The notes: generated by a model not told the origin, from the letters alone. Shown: positions 35,103 to 46,643, counted from the stretch's first letter. The stretch: 64,000 nucleotides of DNA from Cheilinus undulatus (GCF_018320785.1 NC_054869.1:44047789-44111788), one strand, 5' to 3'. Program-made: numbers and translations.

Positions 35103-38100
35103 ATGGAAACGTGCGTTATAACAGCGCTGGACCGACCAGCGGCGGAGCTCACGGTCACGGATGTGTACGACATCGCAGCCGTGCTCGGACAGGAGTTTGA
35201 GCGGATCATAGATAAGTTTGGGTGCGAGTCTTTAGTCGGTGTGGTGCCCAAAGTGGTACGGGTCCTGGAGCTGTTGGAGGCGCTGGTGAGCCGCGGAGCC
35301 GCCGGACAGGAGGCCGAGGAGCTGCGGAGGGAGCTGGAGAGGCTGCGGCAGGAGAGAAGCGACAGATTCAGCCAGGAAAGAAAGCACCAGGAGGTCTGTA
35401 CCTGTATATTTACATGCTGTCTGTGTACCTGTATGTTTACATGCTGTCTGTGTACCTGTATGTTTACATGCTGTCTGTGTTAACATTGCAAGGTTAGTAA
35501 CTAACTTAAATGATATTTACAACGACGTATTGTATCGAAATCAGAGGTGGAAAAAGTACGCGACTATTGTACTCAAGTAAAATAACAGTTACTCTGGTTA
35601 ATTTTTACTGAAGTAGAATTACTGGTCTATAAATCTACTCAAGTAAAATTTTAAAGTATTTAAATAAAAGTTTATTTTAAGTACTGAGCAGGTACTTCGG
35701 GGTTGTTGAGTAAAATCTGTTCTTTCCTTATTAGCAAGACAAGAGAATAGATCTCCAACCATGTTGTTCAGGTAAAGTCACACCCAACGAAATGAATGTG
35801 ACAGACAGAACATTTCTCCAATCACTTTCCGAGATTTTTTGAAAAGCCCTGTCCTTTTTAAGCACTTTCTATGGGAGCTTTCCCAGATGAATGTGAAATA
35901 CATCCCGGTAATGGACATTTGAAACAGTCTATCTGGCATGTCAGGTTAGTCAAATGTTGCCATGGTAAATGTACAATTTAGACTGTGTGCATGAGTGTGC
36001 TTTCAGTTTTTGATCACAAAAAAAATAAGAAATTAACCAGTATTGGGTGTCTAGGACGTTTACCTTTGTTTCCAAGGTATTGAAAAAAGTATTTATCTGA
36101 TCTATTTCTTTCTAGTATCATATCAAAGTTTGAATTTCTGATTGTCTAGAAACTTTAAGGTGAAGTGTTTTTTGGCTTTGGTTTCATTTTCGATGCTGAT
36201 TTAATTAAAAAAAAAATATGCAGGCACTTAACCGTATTTTGATCTAATTGATCCCTTTTTGTCTTTTGTTCTTTATGCACTCAGGAGCTGGAGCTGGTGG
36301 AGGATGTATGGAGAGGAGAAGTCCAGGACCTGCTCTCTCAGATCACCCAGCTCCAGGCAGAGAACAAGAAGCTGTTAGTGAGTCTCTCTATCAAAGAGTC
36401 TCCCATCACAGAGGAGGAGCTGCAGAAACATGAGGGTGGGTTATCTATAGCAACAGCTCTCATGGTGTGACGGATTCGTTTTGGAAGTTTTTGAGATCAT
36501 TTATAGGACAAGGGAACTGTTTTCATGCACATTATATCATTTTTATAAATATTTCTCCCACATTTCATGTGGAATAAGTCAATAGATTACTTTTCAATAT
36601 TCTAAGATAAAATTATTGGAGAGTGATTGCTACAGGTATAATAACAGCAATATTTTTAATATTGTACTGACTCATGCACTTTAATAATCCTATTGCTGAC
36701 AAACAATTAGCACACTGCCCAAGTTAATGTTAATGGTTTTCAGTTGGATTGGCTTTAACCTCTCTCCTACAGTTAACTCTGATGTCTGATTGTTGAAAAA
36801 CAAAATGGTCATATCCCTGATGTTAATGTTGAGTATTTTTCAAACCTTGTAATGAATTGGGAAGCTTCATACTCCAGTCGGTGGTTACCAAAGTGGGGCC
36901 CATGGAAGCAATAACGGGGGGGGGGGGGGCTTGCTGAGGCCAAATAAAAAGCACTTTACACTGCTACAAAAGGATAGCAAATTTTGTAAAACATCTAGGA
37001 AAATGTAAGGCTGCTAAGAATCTAAACCAGACATCACAACCACTAAAGAACAGCCAGGATACATATGATGAGTTGTATTTTGCTATTGGTTTCATCTGTG
37101 AAACCTGGGGTCATGAGGAGAGCCACTGTGAGACTTTTACACTATATGGCCAAAAGTATTCACTCCCCCATTTAAATAAATGAAATCAGGTGTTTAAATC
37201 ACTTATGTGGCCACAGGTGTATAAAATCAAGCACCTAGGCATGCAGACTGTTTCTACAAACATTTGTGAAAGAATGGGTCACTCTCAGGAGCTCAGTGAA
37301 TTCTAGCGTGGTACTGTGATAGGATGCCACCTGTGCAACAAGTCCAGTCGGGAAATTTCCTCACTCCTAAATATTCCACATTCAACTGTCAGTGGTATTT
37401 TATCAAAGTGGGAGCAACTGGGAACGACAGCAACTCAGCCACGAAGTTGTAGGCCATGTAAAATGACAGAGCGCGGTCAGCGGATGCTGAGACACATAGT
37501 GCACAGAGGTCGCCAACTTTCTGCAGAGTCAATCGCTACAGACCTCCAAACTTCATGTGGCCTTCAGATAAGCTCAAGAACAGTGCGTAGAGCGCTTCAT
37601 GAAATGGGTTTCCATGGGCAAAAAGCTGCATCCAAGCCATACATCACCAAGTGCAATGCAAAGCATTGGATGCAGTGGTGTAAAGCACACTGCCACTGGA
37701 CTCTAGAGCAGTGGAGACACGTTCTCTGTAGTGATGAATCACGCTTCTCCATGTGGCAATCTGATGGATGAGTCTGGGTTCGGTGGTTGCCAGGAGAACA
37801 GTACCTGTCTGACTACATTGTGCCAAGTGTAAAGTATGGTGGAGGGGGGATCATGGTATGGGGTTGTTTTTCAGGAGCTGGGCTTGGCCCCTTAGTTCCA
37901 GTGAAAGGAACTCGGAATGCTTCAGCATACCAAGAGATTTTGGACAATTCCATGCTCCCAACTTTGTGGGAACAGTTTGGGGATGACCCCTTCCTGTTCA
38001 AACATGACTGTGCACCAGTGCACAAAGCAAGGTCCATAAAGACATGGATGAGAGAGTTTGGTGTGGATGAACTTGACTGGCCTGCACAGAGTCCTGACCT

Positions 38101-41100
38101 CAACCCGAAAGAACACCTTTGGGATGAATTAGAGCAGAGACTGAGAGCCAGGCCTTCTCGTCCAGCATCAGTGTGTGACCTCACAAATGCACTTCTGGAA
38201 GAATGGTCAAAAATTGCACATTAAACCGTATGGATTAAGAATGGGATGTAACTTAGGTTCATATGCGAGTTAAGGCAGATGAGCGAATACTTTTGGCAAT
38301 ATAGTGTGTGTTTATGCATTGATGTGTACGATGAAGGGTGGAGGGGTTCAAAAGTATTTTCATCTGCAAAAGGACGGCTCAGCAGAACGAGTTTGAGAAC
38401 CACTGCTTTAAGTCATGGCTCAGAGTTCTCATGCAGCTCTTGTGAAGGGTTCTTAGTGTATTTGTACTCATAGCAGATGTGTGTTGAGCTGATAACCATC
38501 TGCTGTTTATTAGACTTAATGCACACTGTGTAGTCACATGACTTTGCACTGTATCTGCCTCATGTTTTTCATGTTGACATGTTAAGACAGAGACGCTGTC
38601 AGGAGAGGCACGCAGGAGCTTGTAAAGGAGACTATTTTAGAAGCGGTTTGAAATACGGCTCTTGTGTGAGACTGGAACGGTGGCTGTGGCTAAACTTAGC
38701 GTCAGGTTCTCAGCATACACTACTTATAAACATATACATTCTTATTAATAGGGTCTGATTTCTTTAACTTATCAGTCTGCAGTTAAAATATCTGTCTTAA
38801 AAAGTGCAATTACATGTTGAAAATGCTTTAATAACAGAAACACTTGGTGTCAGTCTGCAGGAGGCTTTTGGAGTCAATACCATTGACTGTATTCAAGGTT
38901 TACTTCCATTGCTTTGAACTGAAGCCAAAAAATGGGCACTGACATATTGCTCTGGTGATGCTACTTGGAGCTTAAAAGGATGATTGGTTGAGTGTTTGGT
39001 CAAAAAGCTTTTGTCCGACCAAGACCACCCTGGTCAGCGAGTCGCAAAGTTGGGTGGTGCTGTGCAGTGCTGGTCTGCACTCACTAGAATGCTTTGTATG
39101 GGGGTTTCCATGTAGTGACTTTTGGGCGATCAAACTTGCAATCTGTGGCAGCCTCTATTAAAAGACACATCCTGTTAGAAAAAATAAGAATTTCTTTGTC
39201 TTTGAAATTTTTAGGAAATATCTGAGATATTATAAGACATAAATTTAAAAGATTATAAAACATAGGACTGGTCACTCTTTGAATTGATCGAGGTATTTCA
39301 GCGCAGAAAATCTGCATACTATATCTTTAACTACAACATGGCTGGTGAAATTAGTTTAAAAAAAAACAATTGTTTGACTAAAAGTAAAGACTAAAATCTA
39401 AAATCTGACTAAAACTGAATTAAAATGTTTTTGTTGACTAAAACTAGACTAAAACTTTGGAGAGAAAAAATAGCCAAAGTGGTGCTAAAATTAAGAGGCA
39501 TTTAATCTAAAGCCTAAGACTAAATTCAAAATAGCTGCCAACATTAACACTGCTTTGCAGAATTGACTCAGTGCAGATGTGCAAGAAAGCAGTTCCTCTA
39601 AAGGCTGGCTTCAGAAGCACCAGAAGTCACACTCACATGCTAGAATGCAGTTTCATTAGTCACAGTAATTTATGTCTTCAATGGGCAGACACTGTAGGGG
39701 GAGGTTATATAGCTCATCTGTTTTTGTTTAAATAAGGATATTAAGTAATGCGTGATTAGGGATATGGCTGATATGACTGCAAGGTGGCACTATGCGGCTT
39801 TCTGGACCGCCTAAGCTCCACCTCCTTGCCTGTTCTAAGCCGATCTAAAGTTAGTTTAAAAGCACCATTTTCTTATGGTAGCCTGGACTCACCAGCCCCT
39901 TCAGTAGCCATTGGCTGACATTACTCAGGCTTCACTCTGTATTTTATGCAGTCTATGACAGAAAATTGGACTAACTTAGGTCTAACATAGATTTACAGAA
40001 TAAACAAGTAATCTGACACATTTTTCTGGTTTTATACTACTAGTGTTTCATTTAAAAAGAGAGTTTGACATTTCCTTTAGTTTGTTTTGTAGGCTTTCAG
40101 ACAGGAGGTTTCCGAATGTCCTTTATAAGGATCCCATATCATAAGCCTATGGTAGGACCCTCCCTTACAGAATTCCTAAGACTTTCTTATTCATTATTGT
40201 AGAAAATATCAAACATATAACTTATTTCTTCTAAAAATATGTACTTGTTTTAACTTACAATGAATTAACCTTATTCTACCATTTCGTTTAGTAAACAATC
40301 CCATGATTTAGCTACGTCTTAAAAGTAAACTACAGTAGAAGTAAAGAGCCCCAGGCATGTAGGGGTGCTCAGTGGAATGGTTTATGGAGAGGAGAGAGGG
40401 CGTTAAGGCTATCAATTTATTATCAGACAATCAGTTATTGAAATGCAATGTCACTGAATTTGCAGCAGATTTTTCTTAATGCGGGTCGTTTTACTGTTGC
40501 AGGTTGGTTGCACTATTTAGCCATCATTAAAACCTCTTGCTTTATTTTTTCCTCAAATTAAAATGATGCTACAACATTTTATTTACATATTTATGAATAT
40601 TGCAGGAATGTCAGAGAAGGAGAAGCAGATGATGGCAAAGCTGAAAGACTTGGTGGAGAAGCAGAGGGATGAAATCCGAGCCAAAGACCACGAGCTGACA
40701 CTAAAAAACGAGGATGTTGAGGCGGTGAGAGATAAAAAAGCAGAAACAGGCCATAAACTAATCACATTTAATTTCCTTCTCTTGAATGTGTGCGATCATT
40801 ATATTTTTATCCATCTGCAGCTCCAGATGCAGCAGCATCGTCTGATACGAATCAACCAGGATCTCCGTCACAGGATCGGAGTGATGGAGGCTCAGGGAAA
40901 AGCTCTGATCCAGCAGAGGGTGGAGCTGGAAGCTGCAGCACAAGCCAGGCAGCAGGAGCTGAGTGCTCTGCAGGTGGAGGTTACACGGCTGAAGAAGGAG
41001 CTCCGAGTGATGGAGCTGGAGAAAGAAGTGACAGATATAGTGGAATCCGCATTTGGCAAACCTGTGGTGACGTTGTCTACATCACCACAGAGGATGGTAA

Positions 41101-44095
41101 GAAAAGGAAAAGGCCACTCTTCATTTGGTGAAATGATTGGAATTATGCTGATAATATGATACAGCAGTTGATCAAAGGTTTTATGGGTTTTTTATGTTTC
41201 CATCCAGTCCTCCATAGAAGAACAATCAAACTCTCTCAAACCAGATTCAGTGTGGGTGGAGTGCGGAGGAGACCCTGACTTCATGGCGAACTGTTTTGAG
41301 CATGACAAGAGTCCTTCCCCTCTTACAAAGTCATCACACAGAGACCATAGAGATGGAGAGGGAGACACAGAGGACATGACAGCGAAGTTACTGGTAATGA
41401 GCACGTAACTCTCCTTTAACAGCTTTTCACATATGTAAAAACTTGTGGAAATTTACATGAAGCTTTTGGAGTGAGCTACATTTGTTGTGGCAAATGATGT
41501 TTTTGTCCCCTAAACATTATGAGGAATTCACCTGCAAGCCTCCAGAGCCGAAGTAGAAAAGCAGCAAAGTTCCATTTTTCAGTGTGAGACCTGCACTAGT
41601 GAACAGAATAAAAGTGTCTCACACTTTTTTCTGCCCATTAAACAATCCAATGCACTGCGCTTTCTTCTGCTAACTTCAGTTTAATTGTGGTCACAGCACA
41701 GGCAGGCTGTAACACAATTTCTAATACTCACAAAGCATTATCACTCTGTTATGCTGCTGTGTCCTCACAGTGCCTTACACATTTTTATTTTGTGGTAAAA
41801 ATGTGTTTACATCAGCTTAAAGCTGAAATATGAACAAAGAAACAAACTTCAGTCTTTACAATTCACCTACGAATTGAAGGAATTAGGACAAACAAAATAA
41901 TTAGGTAAGTCTATTGATCCTGCCATAACTCCACAAACTTATTCCTACATATGGCCAGTATTTACAGCAGATATATGCCAATATTGACTGCTGATATAGG
42001 CCAATATTGACTGCTGATGTAGGCCAATATTGACTGCCAATATAGGCCAATATTTACAGCTGATGTAGGCCAATATTGACTGCTGATATAGGCCAATATT
42101 GACTGCTGATATAGGCCATTATTGACTGCTGATACAGGCCAATATTGACTGCTGATGTAGGCCAGTATTGACTGCTGATATAGGCCAATATTGACTGCTA
42201 ATGTAGGCCAATATTGAGTACTGATATAGGCCAATATTTACAGCTGATATAGGCCAATATTGACTGCTGATATAGGCCAATATTGACTGCTGATGTAGGC
42301 CAATATTGACTGCTGATGTAGGCCAATATTTACAGCTGATGTAGGCCAATATTCTTAGCTGATATAGGCCAATATTTATCTCTGGTATAGACCAATATTC
42401 TTAGCTCATAAAGACCAATTCTTGCTGCTAATATAGGCTGATATTTGCAGCCAATGTGGGCTGATATATGCCGACAATATATATTCTAATATGAATATGA
42501 TATTTTCAGCCTAAAAGGGCGACATGTATAAAGTCAACATAGGTCAATATTTCCAGCTGATGTGGGCAAATACATGCTGCCCATATTGGCTAAAATTTGC
42601 TGCCAATATACAGGCTAATACAACCTGATATTTACAGCTGATATAGGTCAATATTTACAGCCCAAATAGGCTGGTATTTACCACTCAAATAGGCCAATAT
42701 TGAAGGCTCATATAGGCGATACACAGCCGATATAGGTCAATATTTACAGCCCAAATAGGCTGATATTTACAGCTAATATAGGCTGATTTACAGCCGATAT
42801 AGATCAATATTTACAGCAAGAATAGGCTGATACTTACAGCTGATATAGGTCAATATTTGCAGATGATATAGGCAGGTACTTACAGTTGATATAAGCTGAT
42901 GTGTAAAGCCCACATAGGCTGTTCCAGCTGACACCAACTGATACATTCGGCGGATATAGGACGATATTGTCTGTCCATATGTGCTGATTCCAATAACTAA
43001 CTTTTTAGGCAAATATCTGATGGCACTTATATCATGCTGATTATATTGCACACCCCTATTATCATTATAATAAACTTGGCTTAGCTTGGAAATATGTATC
43101 CCCACAGCCTTTGTGGTGGTTTATTTTATGTGTATCTCTGGTAATCTAAAGAAATAAATTAACCTTCACCACTAGTAACAGGAACTGTTTTCCCTCTTAG
43201 TGTCAGTATGTGTACATGCTATAAGGAGAAATGCTGGATGTTTTTCTTTACTGCAGAAGATGTCAACAGATCCAGAGGAGGAGGAGACAGACAGCTCAGA
43301 GGAGGAGTCAGACAAACCTCGCTTCACCTTGCAGGAGCTACGGGATGTCCTACAAGAGAGGAACGAACTCAAGGCTGAGGTGTTCGTCCTGCAGGAAGAG
43401 CTGGCTTATTATAAAAGGTAGTCTTTCCTTTTATTAAATCAGTGCTTCCCAGATGGTGTGAAATGAGGCAGGTCCAGGAGTGCTGTGGAAATATACGTTC
43501 TTACTACAGTGGCGTAACAACTAACGATATTGTAATGTGTTAAAGAGGCTATTCTGCATGGATATGAATATGGTGTACCTATCTGGGCTCTCTCTTAGGT
43601 ATTCTTTGGGCAAAAGGCTTTGAAAACAACTAATTTAAATCAAACTGATACAAAAGGTAACAGTTTCCTTGTTGGTATCCTCCAGCGAGGAAATCGAGGA
43701 TGACGTTAACTCCTTGGTATGTTCTCCATCTCCTCAATCTGTCTCCACATCTACCGATCAGCCCGAATCAGGAATCAAACGCCTGTGAGTAACGACTTTG
43801 TAATGACATGGCCATCATACATTAGCTTTTTATTCATCAGGATCATAAACAACAGTGAGTGTGTTATAGCTCACTGGATTAACAAAAAACATAATACAGA
43901 TCACATTAATGCACCTGATGCTGTTTTTGATGATCTCTTGCTCTGGATTTCAACCTGTCTAAATTTTCTTATGTCACTTTTCCATTTCCCTCTCTGTTTA
44001 GGATCTTCACAGCCATAATGCCGATGGTGGCAGCTGGTTTGCTGGCAGATGACCCCACATTGTTGCCAATCAGGAGACTAGTTTATTTTGTATAA
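35103..44095 (+). CDS. rilpl1: RILP-like protein 1 (RILPL1), 8 coding exons
   Basis: Rab-effector scaffold acting at centrosome/cilium base and lysosomes; its RH2 domain binds LRRK2-phosphorylated Rab8/Rab10. Coding exons: 35103-35393, 36285-36435, 40606-40724, 40821-41096, 41208-41393, 43257-43417, 43686-43784, 44002-44095; 458 residues (human 403). RH1: [20 protein letters not shown] and [15 protein letters not shown] (residues ~10-60), then coiled coil ([38 protein letters not shown]). RH2: [20 protein letters not shown] and [15 protein letters not shown] (about 360-400), retaining the Arg and Lys equivalent to RILPL2 R132 and K149, with Lys for R130. ATG 35103 has a strong Kozak context (A at -3, G at +4); in-frame ATG 35070 is weak and would add 11 residues. 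Odd: an insert of ~95 residues before RH2 and a hydrophobic C-terminus differing from mammalian RILPL1. Confidence 0.93.
35397..35477 (+). repeat. 27-bp tandem repeat, three copies
   Basis: Three almost identical 27-base units (TGTACCTGTA...ACATGCTGTCTG) start two bases after the exon 1 donor GT of rilpl1. One base differs in the first unit. Confidence 0.85.
35542..35700 (+). mobile_element. CAGAGGTGG-family DNA element, 5' fragment
   Basis: CAGAGGTGGAAAAAGTAC, then TTGTACTCAAGTAAAATAAC and TATAAATCTACTCAAGTAAA. These match the left half of the fuller copy at 45138-45717. Confidence 0.6.
35790..35948. repeat. Dispersed repeat family A, copy 4 (partial)
   Basis: Matches the second half of copy 1: AATGAATGTGACAGACAGAA, CTATGGGAGCTTTCCCAGAT and GAAACAGTCTATCTGGCATG, followed by TCAGGTTAG as in copy 2. 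It lies directly after the CAGAGGTGG-family fragment. Confidence 0.65.
37140..38306 (+). mobile_element. Tc1-like transposon (1.17 kb), nearly full length
   Basis: Terminal inverted repeats CACTATATGGCCAAAAGTAT and ATACTTTTGGCAATATAGTG. TA precedes the left end; the right flank is TG, consistent with one change at a TA duplication. It encodes one Tc1-family transposase with lesions (next entry). Confidence 0.88.
37274..38224 (+). pseudogene. Tc1-family transposase, inactivated
   Basis: Cut-and-paste transposase of the Tc1/mariner superfamily. Paired DNA-binding helices ([20 protein letters not shown] and [18 protein letters not shown]), then the DDE domain: SDESRF (first Asp), [10 protein letters not shown] (second Asp) and [14 protein letters not shown] (Glu), so the catalytic triad is still readable. 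Breaks: TAG at 37304 (residue 11) and TGA at 37769, both explicable as C-to-T changes. It also ends early at EEWSKIAH, and the next bases resemble the usual 3' UTR, so the C-terminal stretch seems deleted. Not functional as it stands. Confidence 0.88.
41950..43050. repeat. 23-bp minisatellite array in rilpl1 intron 5
   Basis: About 20 near-perfect units (CCAATATTG...GATATAGG, 23 bases) from 41,950 to 42,400, then increasingly degenerate units with TTTACAGC variants to about 43,000. The right margin (AGGCAAATATCTGAT then GCACACCCCTATT) resembles the ends of the element at 47617-49363. Because 23 is not a multiple of three, minus-strand reading cycles through all frames; none of the unit's frames holds a stop, which produces spurious long open frames. 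Confidence 0.9.
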
Positions 44096-44960
44096 ATCTT
44101 TTTGTATGCTACGAATGTCTTCTTATACAATTTCTCTTTTTTTTAACTAAACCAGGTCAAAAAAGATTTGTTTCTCTCATTACAGCTTTTAACAGACTGT
44201 CTTGGTAATTCAAAGCTAAATTTGGATGATGTATCTACACTTTAACTTTTATAAATGAACCATTTCTGTCATTGTTGGAGTCACACTTAACAGCAAAGCT
44301 TTTTGGGAGCGTTTTAGTTGATTTGGTAAGAGCTTTAAATGAATTGAGTACTTTGAGATTTCCTCAGAGTATGAAATGTTTCACATGCAGTTACAGACTT
44401 CTCTGCAGTCTGACATCGTGTAAGAATGAGGTTAACTGCAGCAAGGCAACTTCCGTTACAGTTAAGATGTCTTTTTATTGACTGTTATTTATATTAAGTG
44501 CTTTTTCTTGTTTTAAGGTGCTGTGAATTTTGATTAAACTGGTAAAACACAAATGGGAATCTATCCTATGATAATGAACACTACGGGGCCTATTAAGGCT
44601 AATTTTTTATTTTTTTTTCCACAGAGAATATAATTGACAATTGACTTGACAAATTTTATCATGTCCAACTTTTGATGCATGAAGCTGATTTATTTTTTGA
44701 TAAGTTGATAACCTGATTGAGGTTATTAAATGGATTTCATGGCACTCTTGCTCACTGACATTGGTGCAGAGGACAAGTTAATAGTGTTGTCTGAAACAAA
44801 ATTATAATCCTGTGGGAAAAAAACATGAAAAACATTTCTCTGGAGCTTGAAGTTCTCTGCAGGACACAATGAAAACATGCCATCCTAACAACTTCTAATG
44901 ATGCTGCGATGAATCTGTAAAATAATGCTTGTTCAAAATAAAATAAAGTTTATTTTTCAG
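44096..44960 (+). other. rilpl1: rilpl1 3' UTR
   Basis: AT-rich sequence between the TAA stop and the paired AATAAA signals. No similarity to the mammalian RILPL1 last-exon peptide (FSFFSRDKKR) was found here or up to rilpl2, supporting the 44,002 exon as the genuine terminal exon. Confidence 0.6.
44937..44947 (+). terminator. rilpl1: Overlapping polyadenylation signals AATAAAATAAA
   Basis: Two overlapping AATAAA hexamers, followed by a T/GT-rich segment (TTTTTTGTGTTACT). Placed about 845 bases after the rilpl1 stop and before the intergenic repeats. Confidence 0.75.
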
Positions 44961-45078
44961 TGATTTTTTGTGTTACTATCAAATACATACCAGTATTTGA
45001 CTAATATACATGTTGAATAGTATGGATTTTTTTATTGTGATAGTTTGTAATCATATCTACATTTTTTTTCGTTTTGTT

Positions 45079-45124
45079 TATATATATATATATGTATATA
45101 TATATATACATATATATATATATA
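45079..45124 (+). repeat. (TA)n microsatellite
   Basis: Alternating TA with single G and C interruptions, near-palindromic. Confidence 0.95.
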
Positions 45125-45137
45125 AAGAAACTAAAGG

Positions 45138-45717
45138 CAGAGGTGGAAAAAGCACTAGACTGTTGTCCTCAAGTAAACATAAAGTTATGTTGGATACAAT
45201 TTACTTAAGAAGAATTAAAAGTAGTCATCTATAAATCTACTCAAATGAAAGTAAAGTGTAAGTCATTTGAATTTTACTCAAAATACTGAGCACTGAGCAG
45301 CAACTTTTGATACCTGAGGGGCTTATACAGTGAAATATGATCTTTTCTTAGTCTGAATGAACTACAAGCTATTTGAATATATAATCAGGTTGTTTTTTAT
45401 AAGGTGAGACTTAACCTAAAGTCAAATCCAACAGATATTTTAGGATGAAATGTGTTATTGTCTCACTTCTGACCTTCATGTGCTGTGAAAGTCAAACTTC
45501 TGGCCATTTTCTGGTTGGCAGAAAGCTAGGACCTCCTCATTTTGGCTTTTAGTGTTAATCTTTTTACTCAGTACATGATGAATTTATCAATGTAGTGAAG
45601 TACAATACTTCCCTCAAAATATACTAAAGTAATAGTAGTGATTTACTCAAAGGTACACAAAAAAGCTACTCAATTACAGTAACTTGAGTAAATGTAATTA
45701 GTTACTTTTCACCCCTG
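45138..45717. mobile_element. CAGAGGTGG-family DNA element, full-length-looking copy
   Basis: Starts CAGAGGTGGAAAAAGCACTA and ends TTAGTTACTTTTCACCCCTG, an imperfect inverted-repeat pair. The interior has the repeated CTCAAGTAAA and TACTCAAA motifs typical of a widespread fish non-autonomous hAT-like repeat. No target duplication was detected. Confidence 0.6.
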
Positions 45718-46084
45718 TAAGTATGTTAAGAACAGTTGTAATGACAGATGATGATTGCATTAAAAAACCAAAATAAATTGAATCTAAAATGTGGTTTATA
45801 AAACAGATTTAAACAACAGTTAGTTCAAATGGAGTAGTCTGACTGGACAAGATGCGTTTCTATGAGAGCTGCGCATATCACTGGGACTTTTCATTAGCGT
45901 ATCACATTAGGTGTTCTGAATAGTAAAGTTAACATTTCAGCAGACAAAACTTGTCTTTGAATATGTAGCTAGTGCCTCTCAGTCACAACCCAGGATCTCA
46001 TTTAACTCCCTGAATGATACATTCACAACAAAAAATTCAGAAATTTAGAAACGGTACATAATTAATACTTTTAAAATACACTTC

Positions 46085-46132
46085 TATTATTATTATTGTT
46101 GTTGTTGTTGTTGTTGTTGTTGTTATTATTAT
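46085..46132 (+). repeat. (ATT)n(GTT)n(ATT)n microsatellite
   Basis: Nine or so GTT units flanked by ATT units, about 0.5 kb upstream of the rilpl2 start codon. Confidence 0.95.
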
Positions 46133-46643
46133 GGCACATCGCATTTTTCCCAAATCAGGCCGACCTCTCACGCGAACAGCTATTTCAGAAACAGATCTAG
46201 ACATTATCTTTTTGAAGAAGAGACTCGAAAGAAATAGAATCGACAACACAGAGGAAATACAATTCCACAAAATGATATCACGTGCCTTCTCAACTGATTC
46301 TGACAGGTTAAAGAACTGTTTCACCTGTAAATAACGTCTACACGCTCTTTGGAATCTAAAAAAAACGAACCTGGCGTCACTACAGAGTGGTTCATCTTGA
46401 CACGAACACGATCTTTGTACTCACCTGTCGCTAGGATACTTTGCCCTCCTCTGTTGTACACACAGTCACGTTATTGGTTGATGAATGATGGGGGAAGTGC
46501 TGCCGCGCTGGAAGTTTCTCACTTTCTGTCCGTGAATGTGAAGCCGAAGACAACACGAAGGAAAGCGCTGTTTAAAGAGTATTCAAATTCGAAGCTGTAG
46601 GGAGATACATCTGCTTTATTCGGGACTTTTCTATCTTTCCGTC

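Larger units (their letters stand above)
35394..36284 (+). other. rilpl1 intron 1
   Basis: Begins with a 27-bp triplicated tandem repeat right after the donor, then a fragment of the CAGAGGTGG element, then a copy of the ~280-bp dispersed repeat. The donor is GTCTGT, weaker than the usual GTAAGT, but phase with exon 2 (KHQE|ELELVED) fixes it. Confidence 0.6.
36879..38405. mobile_element. hAT-like non-autonomous element, split by a Tc1 insertion
   Basis: Left end CGGTGGTTACCAAAGTGGGG and right end ACGAGTTTGAGAACCACTG are imperfect inverted repeats; the right one is the common GAGAACCACTG terminus of fish hAT-type repeats. The Tc1-like element at 37140-38306 interrupts it, leaving about 260 bases on the left and 100 on the right. 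Confidence 0.55.
36436..40605 (+). other. rilpl1 intron 2, transposon-rich
   Basis: Holds a Tc1-like element nested in a hAT-like element (36879-38405). From about 38,880 to 39,960 the sequence looks like other degenerate dispersed repeats (for example the GCAGTCTATGAC motif near 39,950), with no coding signal. A run of 14 G lies near 36,915. Confidence 0.5.
44961..46643. other. Intergenic region rilpl1-rilpl2
   Basis: Contains a TA microsatellite, a full-length-looking CAGAGGTGG element (45138-45717), a GTT/ATT microsatellite and the rilpl2 5' UTR and promoter. SNRNP35, which lies between these genes in human, was not seen on either strand. The minus-strand open frame at 46037-46324 is partly microsatellite and has no recognised domain. 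Confidence 0.55.

Noticed and set aside
41950-43050. CRISPR-like regular array
   Set aside because: Units are head-to-tail without distinct spacers and lie in a eukaryotic intron; it is a minisatellite.
46037-46324. 95-residue minus-strand open frame upstream of rilpl2
   Set aside because: Partly composed of the ATT/GTT microsatellite (poly-Thr/Ile) with no domain.
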